The notes under the pieces were generated by a model. It did no database searches. It saw only the letters and a list, made by a program, of their open reading frames with translations, and had not been told where the DNA came from. Shown in pieces: positions 35,670 through 46,095 of a DNA stretch of 64,000 nt; within the stretch, counting starts at the first letter, position 1; every line of letters starts with the position of its first letter. Origin of the DNA: Thermothielavioides terrestris NRRL 8126 (taxonomy: Eukaryota; Ascomycota; Sordariomycetes; Sordariales; Chaetomiaceae); contig NC_016457.1 in assembly GCF_000226115.1 (NCBI RefSeq), positions 4,650,001 through 4,714,000 on the forward strand. The letters are read 5' to 3'. A program made the translations under genes and the position numbers.

Positions 35670-38112
35670 ATGGAAGACCTCTTCGCCGACCCTTTCATCT
35701 ACAACCAGGCCGTGTACGTCGCTCCTCTGTCCCCACCGCACCGCCTCCTCTGGCTCGCCGCCGGACCGCTGACCTCATGCTCCCAGGGCCCATCCCCTGA
35801 GCGAGATCGAAGACTGCGCGATCGCCGTCGATGCGACATACTATCTTCAGCTCCATCTCGATGTCCTGCCCAACAACGAACCGCTCCTCCCGGCTCTTGG
35901 CGGCCTGACGGGGATCCAGGGGCGCATTGAGAGCGAGTTGGACCAGTGGAAGGCCAACAATGTCACCCCGTTCTTCATCTTTGATGGCCAGTCCATGACC
36001 GGCCAGGACGACGCGGCCGTGAGACTCGGTCGACGGAACAATGCCAAGACGGACATATCCTGGGACCTCTACTTCAATGGCCGTGCCGATGAGGCCGTGA
36101 CGGCTTTTGGTCAGAGCACTAGTACGTGGGCTACTCCTTAGCGACCCTTCTCGGGGACGGCCAGCTGACTTTGCCGAGGTGCCTTTCCGACCCGAGCTCT
36201 CTATCCGCTGCTCCAGTCGATTCTGAAGCAGCGGGGCCTCCACTTCCTGGTCCCCCCCTTCAGCGCCGCTGCCCAGGTGAGCTGGCCCCCTGCCCCTTCC
36301 CAGTGCTGACGAGGCTTCTGACCCCGAACAGATGGCATATTTTGAGTTATGCGATTCGGACCAGTGCGCCGGCATCATGGGGTCCTCGGAGCTTCTGCTG
36401 TACCCCATCCGGGACTGCGTCATCCGGACCATTGACTGGGATGCCAAGATGGTGTATGCGGTTTCCAAGAAGCACATACTGAAGACGTTGAATGTCAGCG
36501 AGTCCCTCTTTGTCGATGCCTTTCTGATGACGGGGACATCCTTCCTGGTGCCGTTCCCGCCCTTGGAGGACCAGACCATCATCAAGACGCAACCATGCAC
36601 GGTGGCCGACGCAGTTAATATGCTGCGCACTGCCGAGAAATCGGTGACCCTGGTCTGCACCAGCTTCCACGACATCCTGAAGAGCCAAGACCCCAATTGG
36701 CTCGACAAGTACCGCAAGGCCCGCATGGCAGTCGACCACTTCATCTACATTGCCGAGAATGGGGAGGTCAAGGTCCACGACTACGAGCACCTGACCAAGG
36801 ATAACCACGAATATCTCGGCCTGCAGCTGCCCTCAGAATTGTTCCACTACCTCAACACCGGCCTGATCGGACCCCGCGTTCTCAGCTGGATCACCCATGG
36901 CCAGTTGCAGGTCCTCCCGACGCTTGATGGAGTCGCCTCGGACGAGTACAAGAAACTGATCACAACCCAATCGGTTCGCATCAAAGAGGCTGCCCTGAGC
37001 CTGGTTATCCCTCGTCTCAACCGCGGAATCGGATATAAGAATATCAGCATGAAGGTTTGGTACGACCGCAACTTCTCCTACACCGTCTGGGACCGCCACG
37101 AAGCCAAGGCCAATTTCGCCCCCCAAGTTGCCAGCTGGAACATGCAGGAGTCGGCGGTCACGACCCATTTTCCGCACTTCGCCCATGGCTCAATCATATC
37201 CGAGGTGATGGCGCTGAAGAACCCGGAGTTCGTTGCCGCGACTCGCTCAAGCCCCAAGGAGAAGATGAGGGGCGTCGAGTCGGCGGCCTTCCTCAAGTCA
37301 ATCTGCTTGTGGAGGTTCCTGCACATTCGGGGCTATGTTGATGACCAACACGAGCTCAACAAATGGGGATCTGCATTGGCCGCTGCGCTCTCCTCTATCG
37401 AACCGACTGTCACCAAGAACCCCAACTTCCCACATCTCTACGAGTCCGTTCTTGTGGCGTTCGAGCTCATACGGTTCGAGCTCCTCAACGCCCGGAATAA
37501 GCACGAAGAGCTCCGCGGCCTCCCGTTGAACGGCTCCGAGGACGACCAGGCGAGCCTGCTCCTGATCAGCAGATGCGCGAGCCTGCTGAAGTTGAGACAC
37601 CAAGCGAACGGATACACGGGCCCACTGAGCAAGAATTTGCTGGCCTTCCGCTCGCTCGTGTCCGAGGTGCGGTCGGCTGACCGCGACCTTGTCGAGGCGA
37701 TTCTCGCCTCCATGTTTATGTACGCCCAGGCGAAACGGAACCGCGACGACGGTTGGGAGCTGAGCCACCAGTATGTTTCTTGCGCCCACGTAGATCCTCT
37801 GACCTTCACTGCCGTGCTAACATGGCCCATAGACTTCCCTTCCTCTACGATCCGGATGTGGCGCTCGGAATTGCCGTTAAGACGTATTTCGACGACCTCC
37901 TTCCGAACGATCCCGACAAGCAGAAGAAGCTGGAGATTTTCCCGGGCACCTATGTTCCGTATGCCGAGGCGTTTGCTGAAGACCTGGACATTGCCTGCAG
38001 CTTCTTTGAGGCTCTCTACGCTGGCGTCAAGACCCTGGATTCCAAGGAGATGCCTGCTGTCGACCGCATCACCTGGGACAAGGCGGCCAAGTACCTCGCA
38101 TCCAGGCGGTAG
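35670..38112 (+). CDS. mkt1: Mkt1, XPG-like post-transcriptional regulator
   Basis: Nuclease-fold protein that, with Pbp1, regulates mRNAs post-transcriptionally in yeast (including HO mRNA). Exons 35670-35713, 35787-36121, 36179-36276, 36332-37770 and 37833-38112; 731 aa. The N-terminal XPG-like region reads H-P-L-S-E-I-E-D-C-A-I-A-V-D-A-T-Y-Y-L, then P-F-F-I-F-D-G-Q-S and L-H-F-L-V-P-P. The I-region-like block follows: A-Y-F-E-L-C-D-S-D-Q-C-A-G-I-M-G. The Mkt1 C-terminal domain follows and ends with P-F-L-Y-D-P-D-V-A-L-G and T-W-D-K-A-A-K-Y-L. The small first exons had to be joined across four introns. The acceptor at 36178 (CTGACTTTGCCGAG) is the least certain, chosen because it alone restores the L-Y-P-L-L-Q-S-I-L-K-Q-R-G frame. 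Confidence 0.92.
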
Positions 38113-38882
38113 ACGGGTGGCCATGGCCTAGACCAACCCCGCAGGGGCGGAGGTTATGGATTATCGTGATGCTGGAATGCTGGAATGCTGAAAGCTGGAA
38201 GTGTCTGGGCGTCGCAGTCCAGGGGCACATTCTTGTGCCCCCAGAAGTGTAGTAGTGCGAGGGGTCGAGAGACCTCCCAGCTTAGCCCATGACAAATCAA
38301 GTCAATAAACTCAAAAGGTCTACACAGTTTCTTGTAATGAGTGTGTTGTCCAAAGGAAGACACCCATTCGTATCACAGCATAGAGAATGACAAGAAACCA
38401 AACTGCCAACGCGAAGAAATTACCCCCTTTTGTACAGCTTGCCTTAGGACGACAACAGAAATTATGACATGGTCAGCGCCGACACTGGCAACATCGGATA
38501 TCTTGCGCCCTGTCTTCCGTCCCACTACCGCCATCCCTACACAATAACTCCTCGCCACTCAGTTCCCTCCCTTTCTATTTAAACAGACGATAATGCTCGG
38601 TACCTGTCCCCTTTGCCTCTCACCACGAATTGGGCAAAAAACGCCCGTCAGTTTGTTTTGCCGTGTTTAATGCCAGCTGGACCGTTTCTCGCGCTCCCCC
38701 CCATCTCATCTCATCCAGTCTGTTGCCCATCCCGCACTCCCGCACTCCTGCGCCACCGCCCCGCGATCCAACCTACACACCCACGCGCGAACGACAACTT
38801 GTTTCTGCAAGGACCCTTATCGTCTCGTCGTGCAAAGCACCGCGAGCTGGGTTTGGCGGAACCCGTCGAGACACGTGGGGCG
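38113..38882. other. Convergent 3' region, Mkt1 / Sss1
   Basis: About 0.77 kb between two converging genes. Contains a short GCTGGAAT tandem repeat near 38170. I see no gene. Confidence 0.5.
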
Positions 38883-39441
38883 TTATGCGCCGCCCACGAG
38901 GATGTTGTTCAGGGGCACGTGAACTGGAAGAAGAAGAAAAGGCATATCAGTTAGTGGTGCTGTTATTGTTCTTTTTGTTGTTGTTGTTGTCTCTCATGGC
39001 TCGCTCGAGTTTCGGTTCACGCTCAGCGGGCAGCATGTTCAGGGGGTGAGGGTAGGTGGTTTGGGCGAGGGGCCGGGGCAACAGCACGAGGGGAAGAGGC
39101 GTACTCAGCTTGACGAAGTACCCGACTGCGCCCATGACTGGTGTTGGGGGAGATGGGGTTAGCGCTTTCTTTCTTTCAAGAGGAGTCGGGGGGCGGGGGA
39201 ATGGGAAGAGGCAAAGGCCGTACTCAGGAAGCCGACGCCAACGGCCTGGGAGATCTTGATGAATTCGCGGCGGTCGGCTGGTGAAGGGGTGAGTTGGGTT
39301 AGTTTGGTGATTACTGTCTCGTCGTGCTTGTCTCGGGTTCTTGGAGGAAGGCGTACGCTTCTGCGCGCGGTTGATGAACTGGATGCCGTCCTTGAGGAAC
39401 TCGCGCGGCACGTCGAGGATCTCTTGCACCTGGTCGGCCAT
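38883..39441 (-). CDS. sss1: Sec61 translocon gamma subunit (Sss1)
   Basis: Small tail-anchored subunit of the ER protein-conducting channel. Four minus-strand exons: 39441-39357, 39277-39224, 39137-39105 and 38923-38883; 70 aa, exactly the family length. Exon 1 gives M-A-D-Q-V-Q-E-I-L-D-V-P-R-E-F, exon 2 P-D-R-R-E-F-I-K-I-S-Q-A-V-G-V-G-F-L, exon 3 I-M-G-A-V-G-Y-F-V-K-L, and exon 4 I-H-V-P-L-N-N-I-L-V-G-G-A. The hydrophobic helix G-F-L-I-M-G-A-V-G-Y-F-V spans the membrane. Introns of 79, 86 and 181 bp use GTACGC or GTACGG donors; they make up more than half of the gene, which is why no single frame shows it. Confidence 0.97.
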
Positions 39442-41686
39442 TTGTGCGTGTGAGGGAAAGGTATTAGGTGGGTGGAATTAAAAGGTAGTATCGCAGGAAG
39501 AATTGGCTACGGGCTCGTGCAAGAGGTCGTCGTCGCCGTCCAAGAATGCAGAGCACAGCAAAGGGTTGCGAAGCTTCCAGGTCGAGTGCGTCGCGTAAAT
39601 TGGAGAGCTGTCAAGTCGCTTCCATTCGGGCTAGCCTCGCCCAATGTGCCACATCGCCTCAATGAACCCATGCCTTCCAAGGGTTCAGTGGTGGCTCGAG
39701 CATTGGCTCAGGGGCTGATCTGGAGGCGAAGAGTGGGTCCGTCCACGGGCGCTGGCCGCTGGGGACCACGCACTTTGTGCCTAACCTTTCGGGCGGCAAG
39801 GTGTCAATCTCAGCAAAGCCTCACTGCGCCGACTTGACCACCGAGGTCAGCTTGGCATACAAGCCATCCGCGCTCCAACTTTTATAGGGCAGACACTTAC
39901 GCTACTTTCAACAGTTGGAACCCAAGTCCATTCAAAGCTTACAGCATGCCCGGAGTTCATTTTGGGCCTACAGATGAGGCCTTCCCAGCACCAACTTTGA
40001 GCGCGATCTCAAAATGCGAACCCTCTCAAGATGCAGGCTTTGACGCACCGGGCCGGGAGCACATGACCGGCCGCAGCCAAATGGCCAGCAGTGGCCGATC
40101 TGACCACCGCTGCACTGAGACATGCAACCCTTCCGAATGCATCTGCACGCAGTCAACAGCACAAAAAGGCCTCACACCCGCCATACCGAGGAGTGGTGAA
40201 ATCCAGTCCGCTCCGAGCTGGTCCGTGACCAATTTTTGCAGGTGACATATACGACCTTGTTCGGTCGGCACAGATGGCCTCGTCCGTCCGATGGGCGGAT
40301 GCATGCAGGGTGAGGGTTGCCCTGCCAGACGAGCATCGAAGGGTCACCGCAGCGGCCGGCCTCCGACGGGGGCGGTTCGAGGCCAGCATAATGATACCGC
40401 TCTTAAACTTTTCGGTTCTTTCCGTCAGAGCAGTTGGGAGCCAACGTTATTCCGGCGTTGTTCATAACGATGCCGCCGGCAGGACCAGGTCCTCAACAAT
40501 TTGCATGCTCGCAGGGGCGGAGGGTCCCCTTCCAGAGAAGGTCCCCACCGCCGCGAGACGTGCAATTGGTGGTGGTGCGCATGCAAGCTGCAACACATCT
40601 CAGCGGCCAATGGCCAACGGTCCTGTCTTGCCGGACCCAGGGCTTTGCGTCTCGGTCCATGGCTGGCCGAGCCGTCTTGCAGAGGCCGCGCCATCAGCGG
40701 CGAATTCCTTGCAGCCAGTGGCTCTGGATGGTTGGATCGTGGATGCTGCGTCAATGGCTGCGTCACACGCTTTGCTTGAAAAGCCATGGAACTCCCCCTT
40801 CTCGAGATCCCGGCTTGTTCCTTCCTGCATACCTCTCCGCGTCTAGATTCCTCCCGCCACCACAAAGGCCATTGTCTGCCGGGAGGCCGCAAAGTCTGGC
40901 TACCCTTTCTATTGGCGACTCAAGAGTCAAAGCAGGCCTTTCTTTGGCCCAGCATTGAAAACACAGCCGCCTGATGCTCGATTGGCCAGCGCTGTCCGGC
41001 CTGCCGCGCGCCTGATTCCCTGACCGCGTGGGGGCTGCCCCACATTTTAAGCTCGGCCAAGGTGAGTGGAAACGGTCTCCGAGAGAGCTTCTCAACCACC
41101 AAGTTGCTTCTCGACTGGGCAACTCGAGACCAGAACCGCGCAACACAAGCCGCCGAGTGCTCAAGTGAGCCCGGCTTGCGGCGGCTCCCTCTGTTTTCTG
41201 GATCTTTGATGGAGGCATGGCCCCGTGAGCTATGTATTCTCGTGCCGGCCCAGCGGCGGTCATATTACGAGCAGTGGGCCCATTGTCGGGTCAAGGTTCG
41301 AGATGAGGTCTTTGTCCTTTGTCTAGCGGAGTTCATAAGACCACCCTGCTGGACGATCGGCCGCGGCCTCCGCCTCAGAGGCTTGCAAGTTGCCCTCATC
41401 CCCCCAACCCAACGTCGATCCTTGCTTTCCCTACTGTGGTACGCTCGCGGACACCTGGAGTGTCTCACGTTATCATTTCCATTATTTCCCTTTGTGTCAT
41501 TGCGCCTTTGGGTGACCCTCATTTTATTTCGGCTGATCGCCGTTACCGAGCACCTCCGGCTGTGTTGGCAGCATCGGAAGCCGACTCCACGGCTGTTGCT
41601 GGCGGAACCCCCCGTCTTTTTGTCCGAAACTATAAACAGGCCATTGGGGAGCCTCGAGCGGTCCGCTCACTAAAACCCCCTTCAAT
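39442..41686. other. 2.2 kb intergenic interval
   Basis: Upstream of both Sss1 (minus) and the unknown Ser-rich gene (plus). No frame has domain support. Nothing recognisable. Confidence 0.5.
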
Positions 41687-42291
41687 ATGCGCAGACCGAG
41701 GTTTCGGAGGTCTTCCTCCAGATTCAGCATAACCGAGTACACGCTGCACATCCCTCCGAGCCCGACGCAAATGTCGCTCCGGCGCAGGGACACAGGGTTC
41801 CCGGAGCCGTTCTGTGGCAGTAAGTTTGGTGGCCAGGACAGATCGTTAACCCGGCGGCTGACGATTCCCCAGGCCGGAACACCTCGCTCCCACACCCCGA
41901 AGCCAACCTGAGCCCCGATGCGTGCATCACCGAGGACGACGTCAACCCGGCGCGAGCCCTCCTCAGACACCGGATGACATTTATGGCCCGGCAAGAACTC
42001 CGTAACGGCTCGTCCGGTTCGCACTATCGAAACGTCAGCACGTCGTCGTCGTCAGAGAATGGAGGCCTCACCGGGGAGCTTCCCACACCAGATGCGTTGA
42101 TGTCGCCCAAGGACGCCGACAGTATTGAATCTTCGTCGGACAGGACCAGCAGCCGGGACCCGGACTCGCCGCCACAGCACGGAAGTGAATTTGGCCACCG
42201 CAGGGTTGAATCGCGAGACTCACTGGGGAGCCCTGGGGGTCGGCGACGCAGCGGCAGCCTCCTCAGCAGACTGATCCACAAACACAGGTAG
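41687..42291 (+). CDS. Uncharacterised Ser/Arg-rich protein
   Basis: Not recognised. Two exons, 41687-41819 and 41873-42291; 183 aa. The intron has GTAAGT, a GGCTGAC branch site and CCCCAG. The N-terminus is very basic (M-R-R-P-R-F-R-R-S-S-S-R-F-S-I) followed by T-E-Y-T-L-H-I-P-P-S-P. The central exon junction gives a more ordered stretch (A-C-I-T-E-D-D-V-N-P-A-R-A-L-L-R-H-R-M-T-F-M-A-R). The rest is Ser-, Asp- and Pro-rich, ending R-R-R-S-G-S-L-L-S-R-L-I-H-K-H-R. The frame stays open across the splice and the splice signals are textbook, so I take it as a real gene. The many S-P and R-x-x-S sites suggest a phosphoprotein, but no function can be assigned. Confidence 0.72.
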
Positions 42292-43135
42292 GCGGCTTGC
42301 AGCCGTCATCGCAAACAGCACGGGTACATCTTTACACGTGGGCTTCCGAGAACCGATTTTGGGGAATCTCGCGGAGAGTCGGGATCTTTCACTTTTACAG
42401 CATACTAATCATAGCGAGGAGTAATGGCTTTTGTTGCATTTTCGTGGCATGGAAGGGAAAATTTAGGACCCGGTTGAGTCTCCGAGTCTGGCGTTTGAAG
42501 GGTGGGAGCATAAGTTGATTCCTCGGGAGGAGGTTATACGCCCGTCGTTCGTTACTGGTTCCGGTTTAGTTGTCGCGCGGCAACGCTCCGAGTTCCACAG
42601 GATGGCACGGAGCGGACACAGCTTGGCCAACGCAGGCCAGATTCCATCAGTAGGCAGCCTACATTACCATCATTAGGGATGTTGTTAATGCAAAGAAAGA
42701 TATCTCATGCCAGGCACCTCTATTGAGAGGTTCGTCATCTCCGAGTCCCGCACTCGCCCTGCGTGTTTCGGTTGCTGGCACCGCCGTTGTCACGGCTTGC
42801 TACTAAGTACACTTCGCTCTCGTTCGTGTCAAGAAATAAACGGCTGCGCCATGTCGCTCAAACCGGCGACTGAGTATGTGAAGCTGGGAATGCATGATGC
42901 CACGTCCAGGACGCAAGGACTCTGCCGGTTCTATCCACCACCCTCCTTCGTCTTCCGGTACCAGAGTAACTAAGCATCATCGAGACCGATGTGCCAGCAA
43001 GAAAATCCATTGAACATCCACCACCGATGTCGCCGTCCATGACCACCACCACCATTGGTACCCCGCTCCCCTTCCCACCACCCCCGGCCACCCCCCCCAG
43101 CCGAACCATCCGATCCCATCCGCCAGGCCGCCCGC
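42292..43135. other. Convergent 3' region, unknown gene / HIU hydrolase
   Basis: About 0.84 kb of 3' flanking sequence for two converging genes. Nothing recognisable. Confidence 0.5.
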
Positions 43136-43756
43136 TCAGCTGCCCCGGTACGTGGTATACCCAAACGGCGCCAGCAGCAGCGGCACGTGGTACCGCTCGC
43201 CCGCCCGCACCGTGAACACCACCTGCACCTCCGGGTAGAACGTCTTGTCCGGCCCGCCGAAGTACCCCGCGCTGTCGAACCGCAGCATCCACGTGCTGCT
43301 GGTACTACTACTACATGTACTCCCACCACCACCGCCGCCGCCGCCGCCGCCGCCACCGGTACTTTGTGCAGCTTCTTCGGCTGCGGGTGCGCCTTCCGCC
43401 CTACCGCTACTGCTGCCACTGTTGCTGTTGGTGGTGCTGCTAGTGGTGGTGGTTGTGGTGTTGGTGGCCGCCAGCCCGCCGAGCACGTCCTCCAGCGTGT
43501 AGACGGGCACCTCGCCCGAGGAGGTGGCGGACGAGTAGGGCAGCCAGGCGCGGACGCGGCCGTCGTCGTCGGTCTGCGACTCGAAGACGACGTTGTTGTT
43601 GGGCGGGAGCACGGTGGTGGTGGTGGTCGTCGTGGTGGTGGAGAGGAGCTCCAGCTTGACGCGCATGCCGCGGGCCGGCTGGCCCAGCGTGGTGTCGAGC
43701 ACGTGGCAGGTGATGCGGTCTTTGGTGTCGGTTTCCTGGGCGGGTGCGGGCGGCAT
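43136..43756 (-). CDS. 5-hydroxyisourate hydrolase (transthyretin-related)
   Basis: Second step of urate breakdown: hydrolyses 5-hydroxyisourate to OHCU, usually in peroxisomes. Single exon, 206 aa against the usual 110-140. Landmarks: I-T-C-H-V-L-D-T-T-L-G-Q-P-A (His18), D-G-R-V-R-A-W (Arg69), E-R-Y-H-V-P-L-L-L (His190) and the signature C-terminus Y-R-G-S. His, Arg, His and the Y-R-G-S tail are the known active-site set, and all are present. The extra length comes from two low-complexity insertions: a Thr run at about 40-48 and a Thr/Ser/Ala/Gly-rich loop at about 97-155, encoded by CAC/GTG-type and CCG microsatellites. Both fall between structural strands, so activity may be kept. Confidence 0.93.
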   Translation of the reverse strand: MPPAPAQETDTKDRITCHVLDTTLGQPARGMRVKLELLSTTTTTTTTTVLPPNNNVVFESQTDDDGRVRAWLPYSSATSSGEVPVYTLEDVLGGLAATNTTTTTTSSTTNSNSGSSSGRAEGAPAAEEAAQSTGGGGGGGGGGGGSTCSSSTSSTWMLRFDSAGYFGGPDKTFYPEVQVVFTVRAGERYHVPLLLAPFGYTTYRGS

Positions 43757-44878
43757 GGTTGGCGAGTGGGTGCCTATGTTTCCAGGCAGGCGGGTAGTTG
43801 GTTTTTTTTTGAGTTCTTCTTTTCTGTTGTTCTTGGTTTCCTTCTTTCTCTTGCTTTGTGAGAAAGGTATGGGTTAGCGATAATGACAGACTCGGCAGTC
43901 GGCTCGCCCTGCGATGCGGGGGAGGCGGGGAACGGAGAGAGGTCCGAGGGAAAGGTAACCCTGATATAGAAAGGCAGGTACCTCGGTAGGCTCGAAAACA
44001 GCAGCAGCTGAATGCTAGGAAAAGATTGACTCACTTACCAGCCAGTGAGCTTGCAGCGCCTTGTTGTCACGTTCACTTCTCCGCTGGTGGTAGCTGCGCT
44101 TCTGTTGCTGATGCTGATGCTGGCGTGGGGTAGTGGGGTTGCTGGGACTTGGGAGGGAGAGGCAGGAGGGGGCGGGAGGCCGCAGCGAGGATGAGGATTA
44201 ACCATTCAGCCTTGAGGAACAAGCGACAGCAACTCCTAGTCCGCCCAGCAACCTGTCCGTTGACAGTTCCAATTAGTTAATCGAAGCATCGCTCGTCTCT
44301 CAACCTTACATAGACTCGAATTTTCTTATCAAGAACCACCTGGCGGGCCGTGGCTTACCATTAGTGTCCGACGAACAGTTTCGGGATTATGAGGATCGAG
44401 TTGGTGCAGGTTATACACATTGCACTTGCGAGGGCAAAGTAGAGAGCCAATCCATCTAACTGCCTCTACGCAGTACTCGGCCTCCTGGCCGCACCATCAG
44501 TATTTCCTCTGGGACAACATTCTCCTCCCCGGCCTCCCGGATATGGGACCGCAACAGAAAACACCTTCCATCAGTCTCTTGTGAACACTGATGCCTTCTC
44601 CCAGGGCGAGAACAGCGACGGAATCCCATTTCGTGTTTCCGATTTAGCGAGTTTGCCTCTTGACAATCAATGTCTTTTAGCGCTTTTGGAAAAAAGTGAT
44701 GATGACGACCCCCCGTCTGCCCCGTCGTCACCCCTGGATGTCAGCGTTAGGTATTTAGGTGCCAAGAGTGTGCGGAGTTCCACTAAGACCTGCTAAAGCA
44801 ACCCCTGTCGAGCCCCCCCACCAATGCTCACCAGCACCTCAGTGACGCTCCAGACCACGGACCATCCGAACGCGCGCT
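43757..44878. other. Intergenic between HIU hydrolase and the palindromic element
   Basis: About 1.1 kb containing the HIU hydrolase promoter. A 71-codon frame at 44581-44796 has no recognisable content and no splice support, so I do not call it a gene. Confidence 0.5.
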
Positions 44879-45046
44879 GGAAGCGACTTTGGTACGGAGG
44901 CTCCGAGCTCGGACTCTTCGAAAACCCAAACCACCTCGACGTTTTTGCCTTTACCTACCCCGCTCACCTAGCTACCCTATTATTGCCAAGAAAAATTTTC
45001 AAGGCCCTACAGAAAACAAACCTTCCTTACCTTCTTCGCCAATTAC

Positions 45047-45325
45047 ACTGCTCCACAGTGGTCAGGTCGACCGCAGTGCAGTGGTCGGGTCGACCGTAGT
45101 ACAGTGGTCGGGTCGACCGTAGTGCAGTGGTCGAGTCGATCGCGGTACAGTGGTCAGGTCGACCGCAGTGCAGTGGTCGGGTCGAATGCGGTGCAGTGGT
45201 CGGGTCGACCGTAGTGCAGTGGTTGGGTCGATCGCGGTACAGTGGTCGAGTCGAGGGAAGTAGGTACAGTGATTGAACTGACTGCAGTGCAGTGGTCGGG
45301 TCGAGGGCAGTGCAGTGGTTGAGCC
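45047..45325. repeat. Left tandem array of about 23 bp units with GGTCGACC cores
   Basis: About a dozen degenerate copies of GCAGTGGTCGGGTCGACCG(C/T)(A/G)GT. Variants replace the GTCGACC core by GTCGAGGGCA, and both variants recur in the right arm in inverted orientation. Confidence 0.85.
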
Positions 45326-45445
45326 TGCCTGTGGCTTGCGTGCCTGTGGCTTGCGTGCCTGTGGCTTGCATGCCTGTGGCTTGCGTGCCTGTGGCTTGTG
45401 TGCCTGTGGCTTGCGTGCCTGTGGCTTGTGTGCCTGTGGCTATGG
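45326..45445. repeat. 15 bp minisatellite, eight copies
   Basis: Eight tandem copies of TGCCTGTGGCTTGCG (variants end GCA, GTG or ATGG), immediately followed at about 45449-45464 by an inverted partial copy (TAAGCCACAGGCA). It sits at the centre of the palindromic element. Its length is a multiple of three, which creates a fortuitous repetitive open frame. Confidence 0.95.
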
Positions 45446-45469
45446 CACGTAAGCCACAGGCAAACCTGA

Positions 45470-45640
45470 CCACTGCACCGCGGTCGACCCGACCACTGCA
45501 CCGCGGTCGACCCGACCACTGCATTGCCCTCGACCCGACCACTGCACCGCGGTCGACCCGACCACTGCATTGCCCTCGACCCGACTACTGCACTGTGGTC
45601 AATTCAATCACTGCATTGCCCTCGAACCGACTACTGTACG
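45470..45640. repeat. Right tandem array, inverted relative to the left array
   Basis: Repeats of CGACCCGACCACTGCACCGCGGT and the CTCGACCCGACCACTGCATTGCC variant: reverse complements of the units in the left array, completing the palindrome. Confidence 0.85.
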
Positions 45641-46095
45641 GAAGTATTGTGCCCACTGTGGAGTCGGTAAGGTACCAAGAAGGTAGGGAAGGCTTGTTTT
45701 CTGTACAGGTTAGAAAAATTTTTAAGAGGGGGCGGGGCAGGTGGGTAGGCGGGGTAGGTAAAGGCGAGAAAGTCGGTTGTGGTTTGGGTTTTCGAAGAGT
45801 CCGAGCTCGGAGCCTCCGTACTTTGGGTTTCGAATTGTTTCCAGAGGTCCGTCTCGCACAAGCTGACAACTGTTCCTCCACGTATACGCGTATACGCGCT
45901 AGGTGTTGCACACGGTGACGTATTTCAAGAGCGCGACAAACGACTTTTACTTTTGCGCAACCGGCGAAGGTTATAAGGCTCGAAGGCTCGCGCCGTTCAT
46001 CAAGCCATCTCGACCCCGCTACGCCCCTCCAGACGCTTCATCGCACCGCCAGAGCCCAGCCTAAGACACCACCGTCACCGTCACACGCCGCGACA

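Larger units (their letters stand above)
44879..45845. mobile_element. Long palindromic (foldback-like) repetitive element
   Basis: Outer arms: about 44879-45050 and 45670-45845 are inverted copies of each other. They share GGAGGCTCCGAGCTCGGACT, TTCGAAAACCCAAACCAC, TTTACCTACCCCGC and CAGAAAACAAxCCTTCC with only small differences. Inside each arm is an array of roughly 23 bp units built on GCAGTGGTCGGGTCGACC (left, 45047-45325) and its reverse complement (right, 45470-45640). The centre is a 15 bp minisatellite (45326-45445). The centre of symmetry is near 45357. I see no transposase or other real coding sequence and no certain target-site duplication. It resembles a non-autonomous foldback element or MITE with internal satellite expansion; the mobile nature is inferred. 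Confidence 0.8.

Noticed and set aside
44581..44796. 71-codon frame before the palindromic element
   Set aside because: Moderately protein-like (Asp/Ser/Pro rich) but no family, no splice partners and no promoter signal that I can support.
45292..45918. 208-codon frame with P-V-A-C-V repeats inside the palindromic element
   Set aside because: Arises because the minisatellite unit is 15 bp. It has no domain, crosses arm and satellite boundaries, and has antisense counterparts of equal length.
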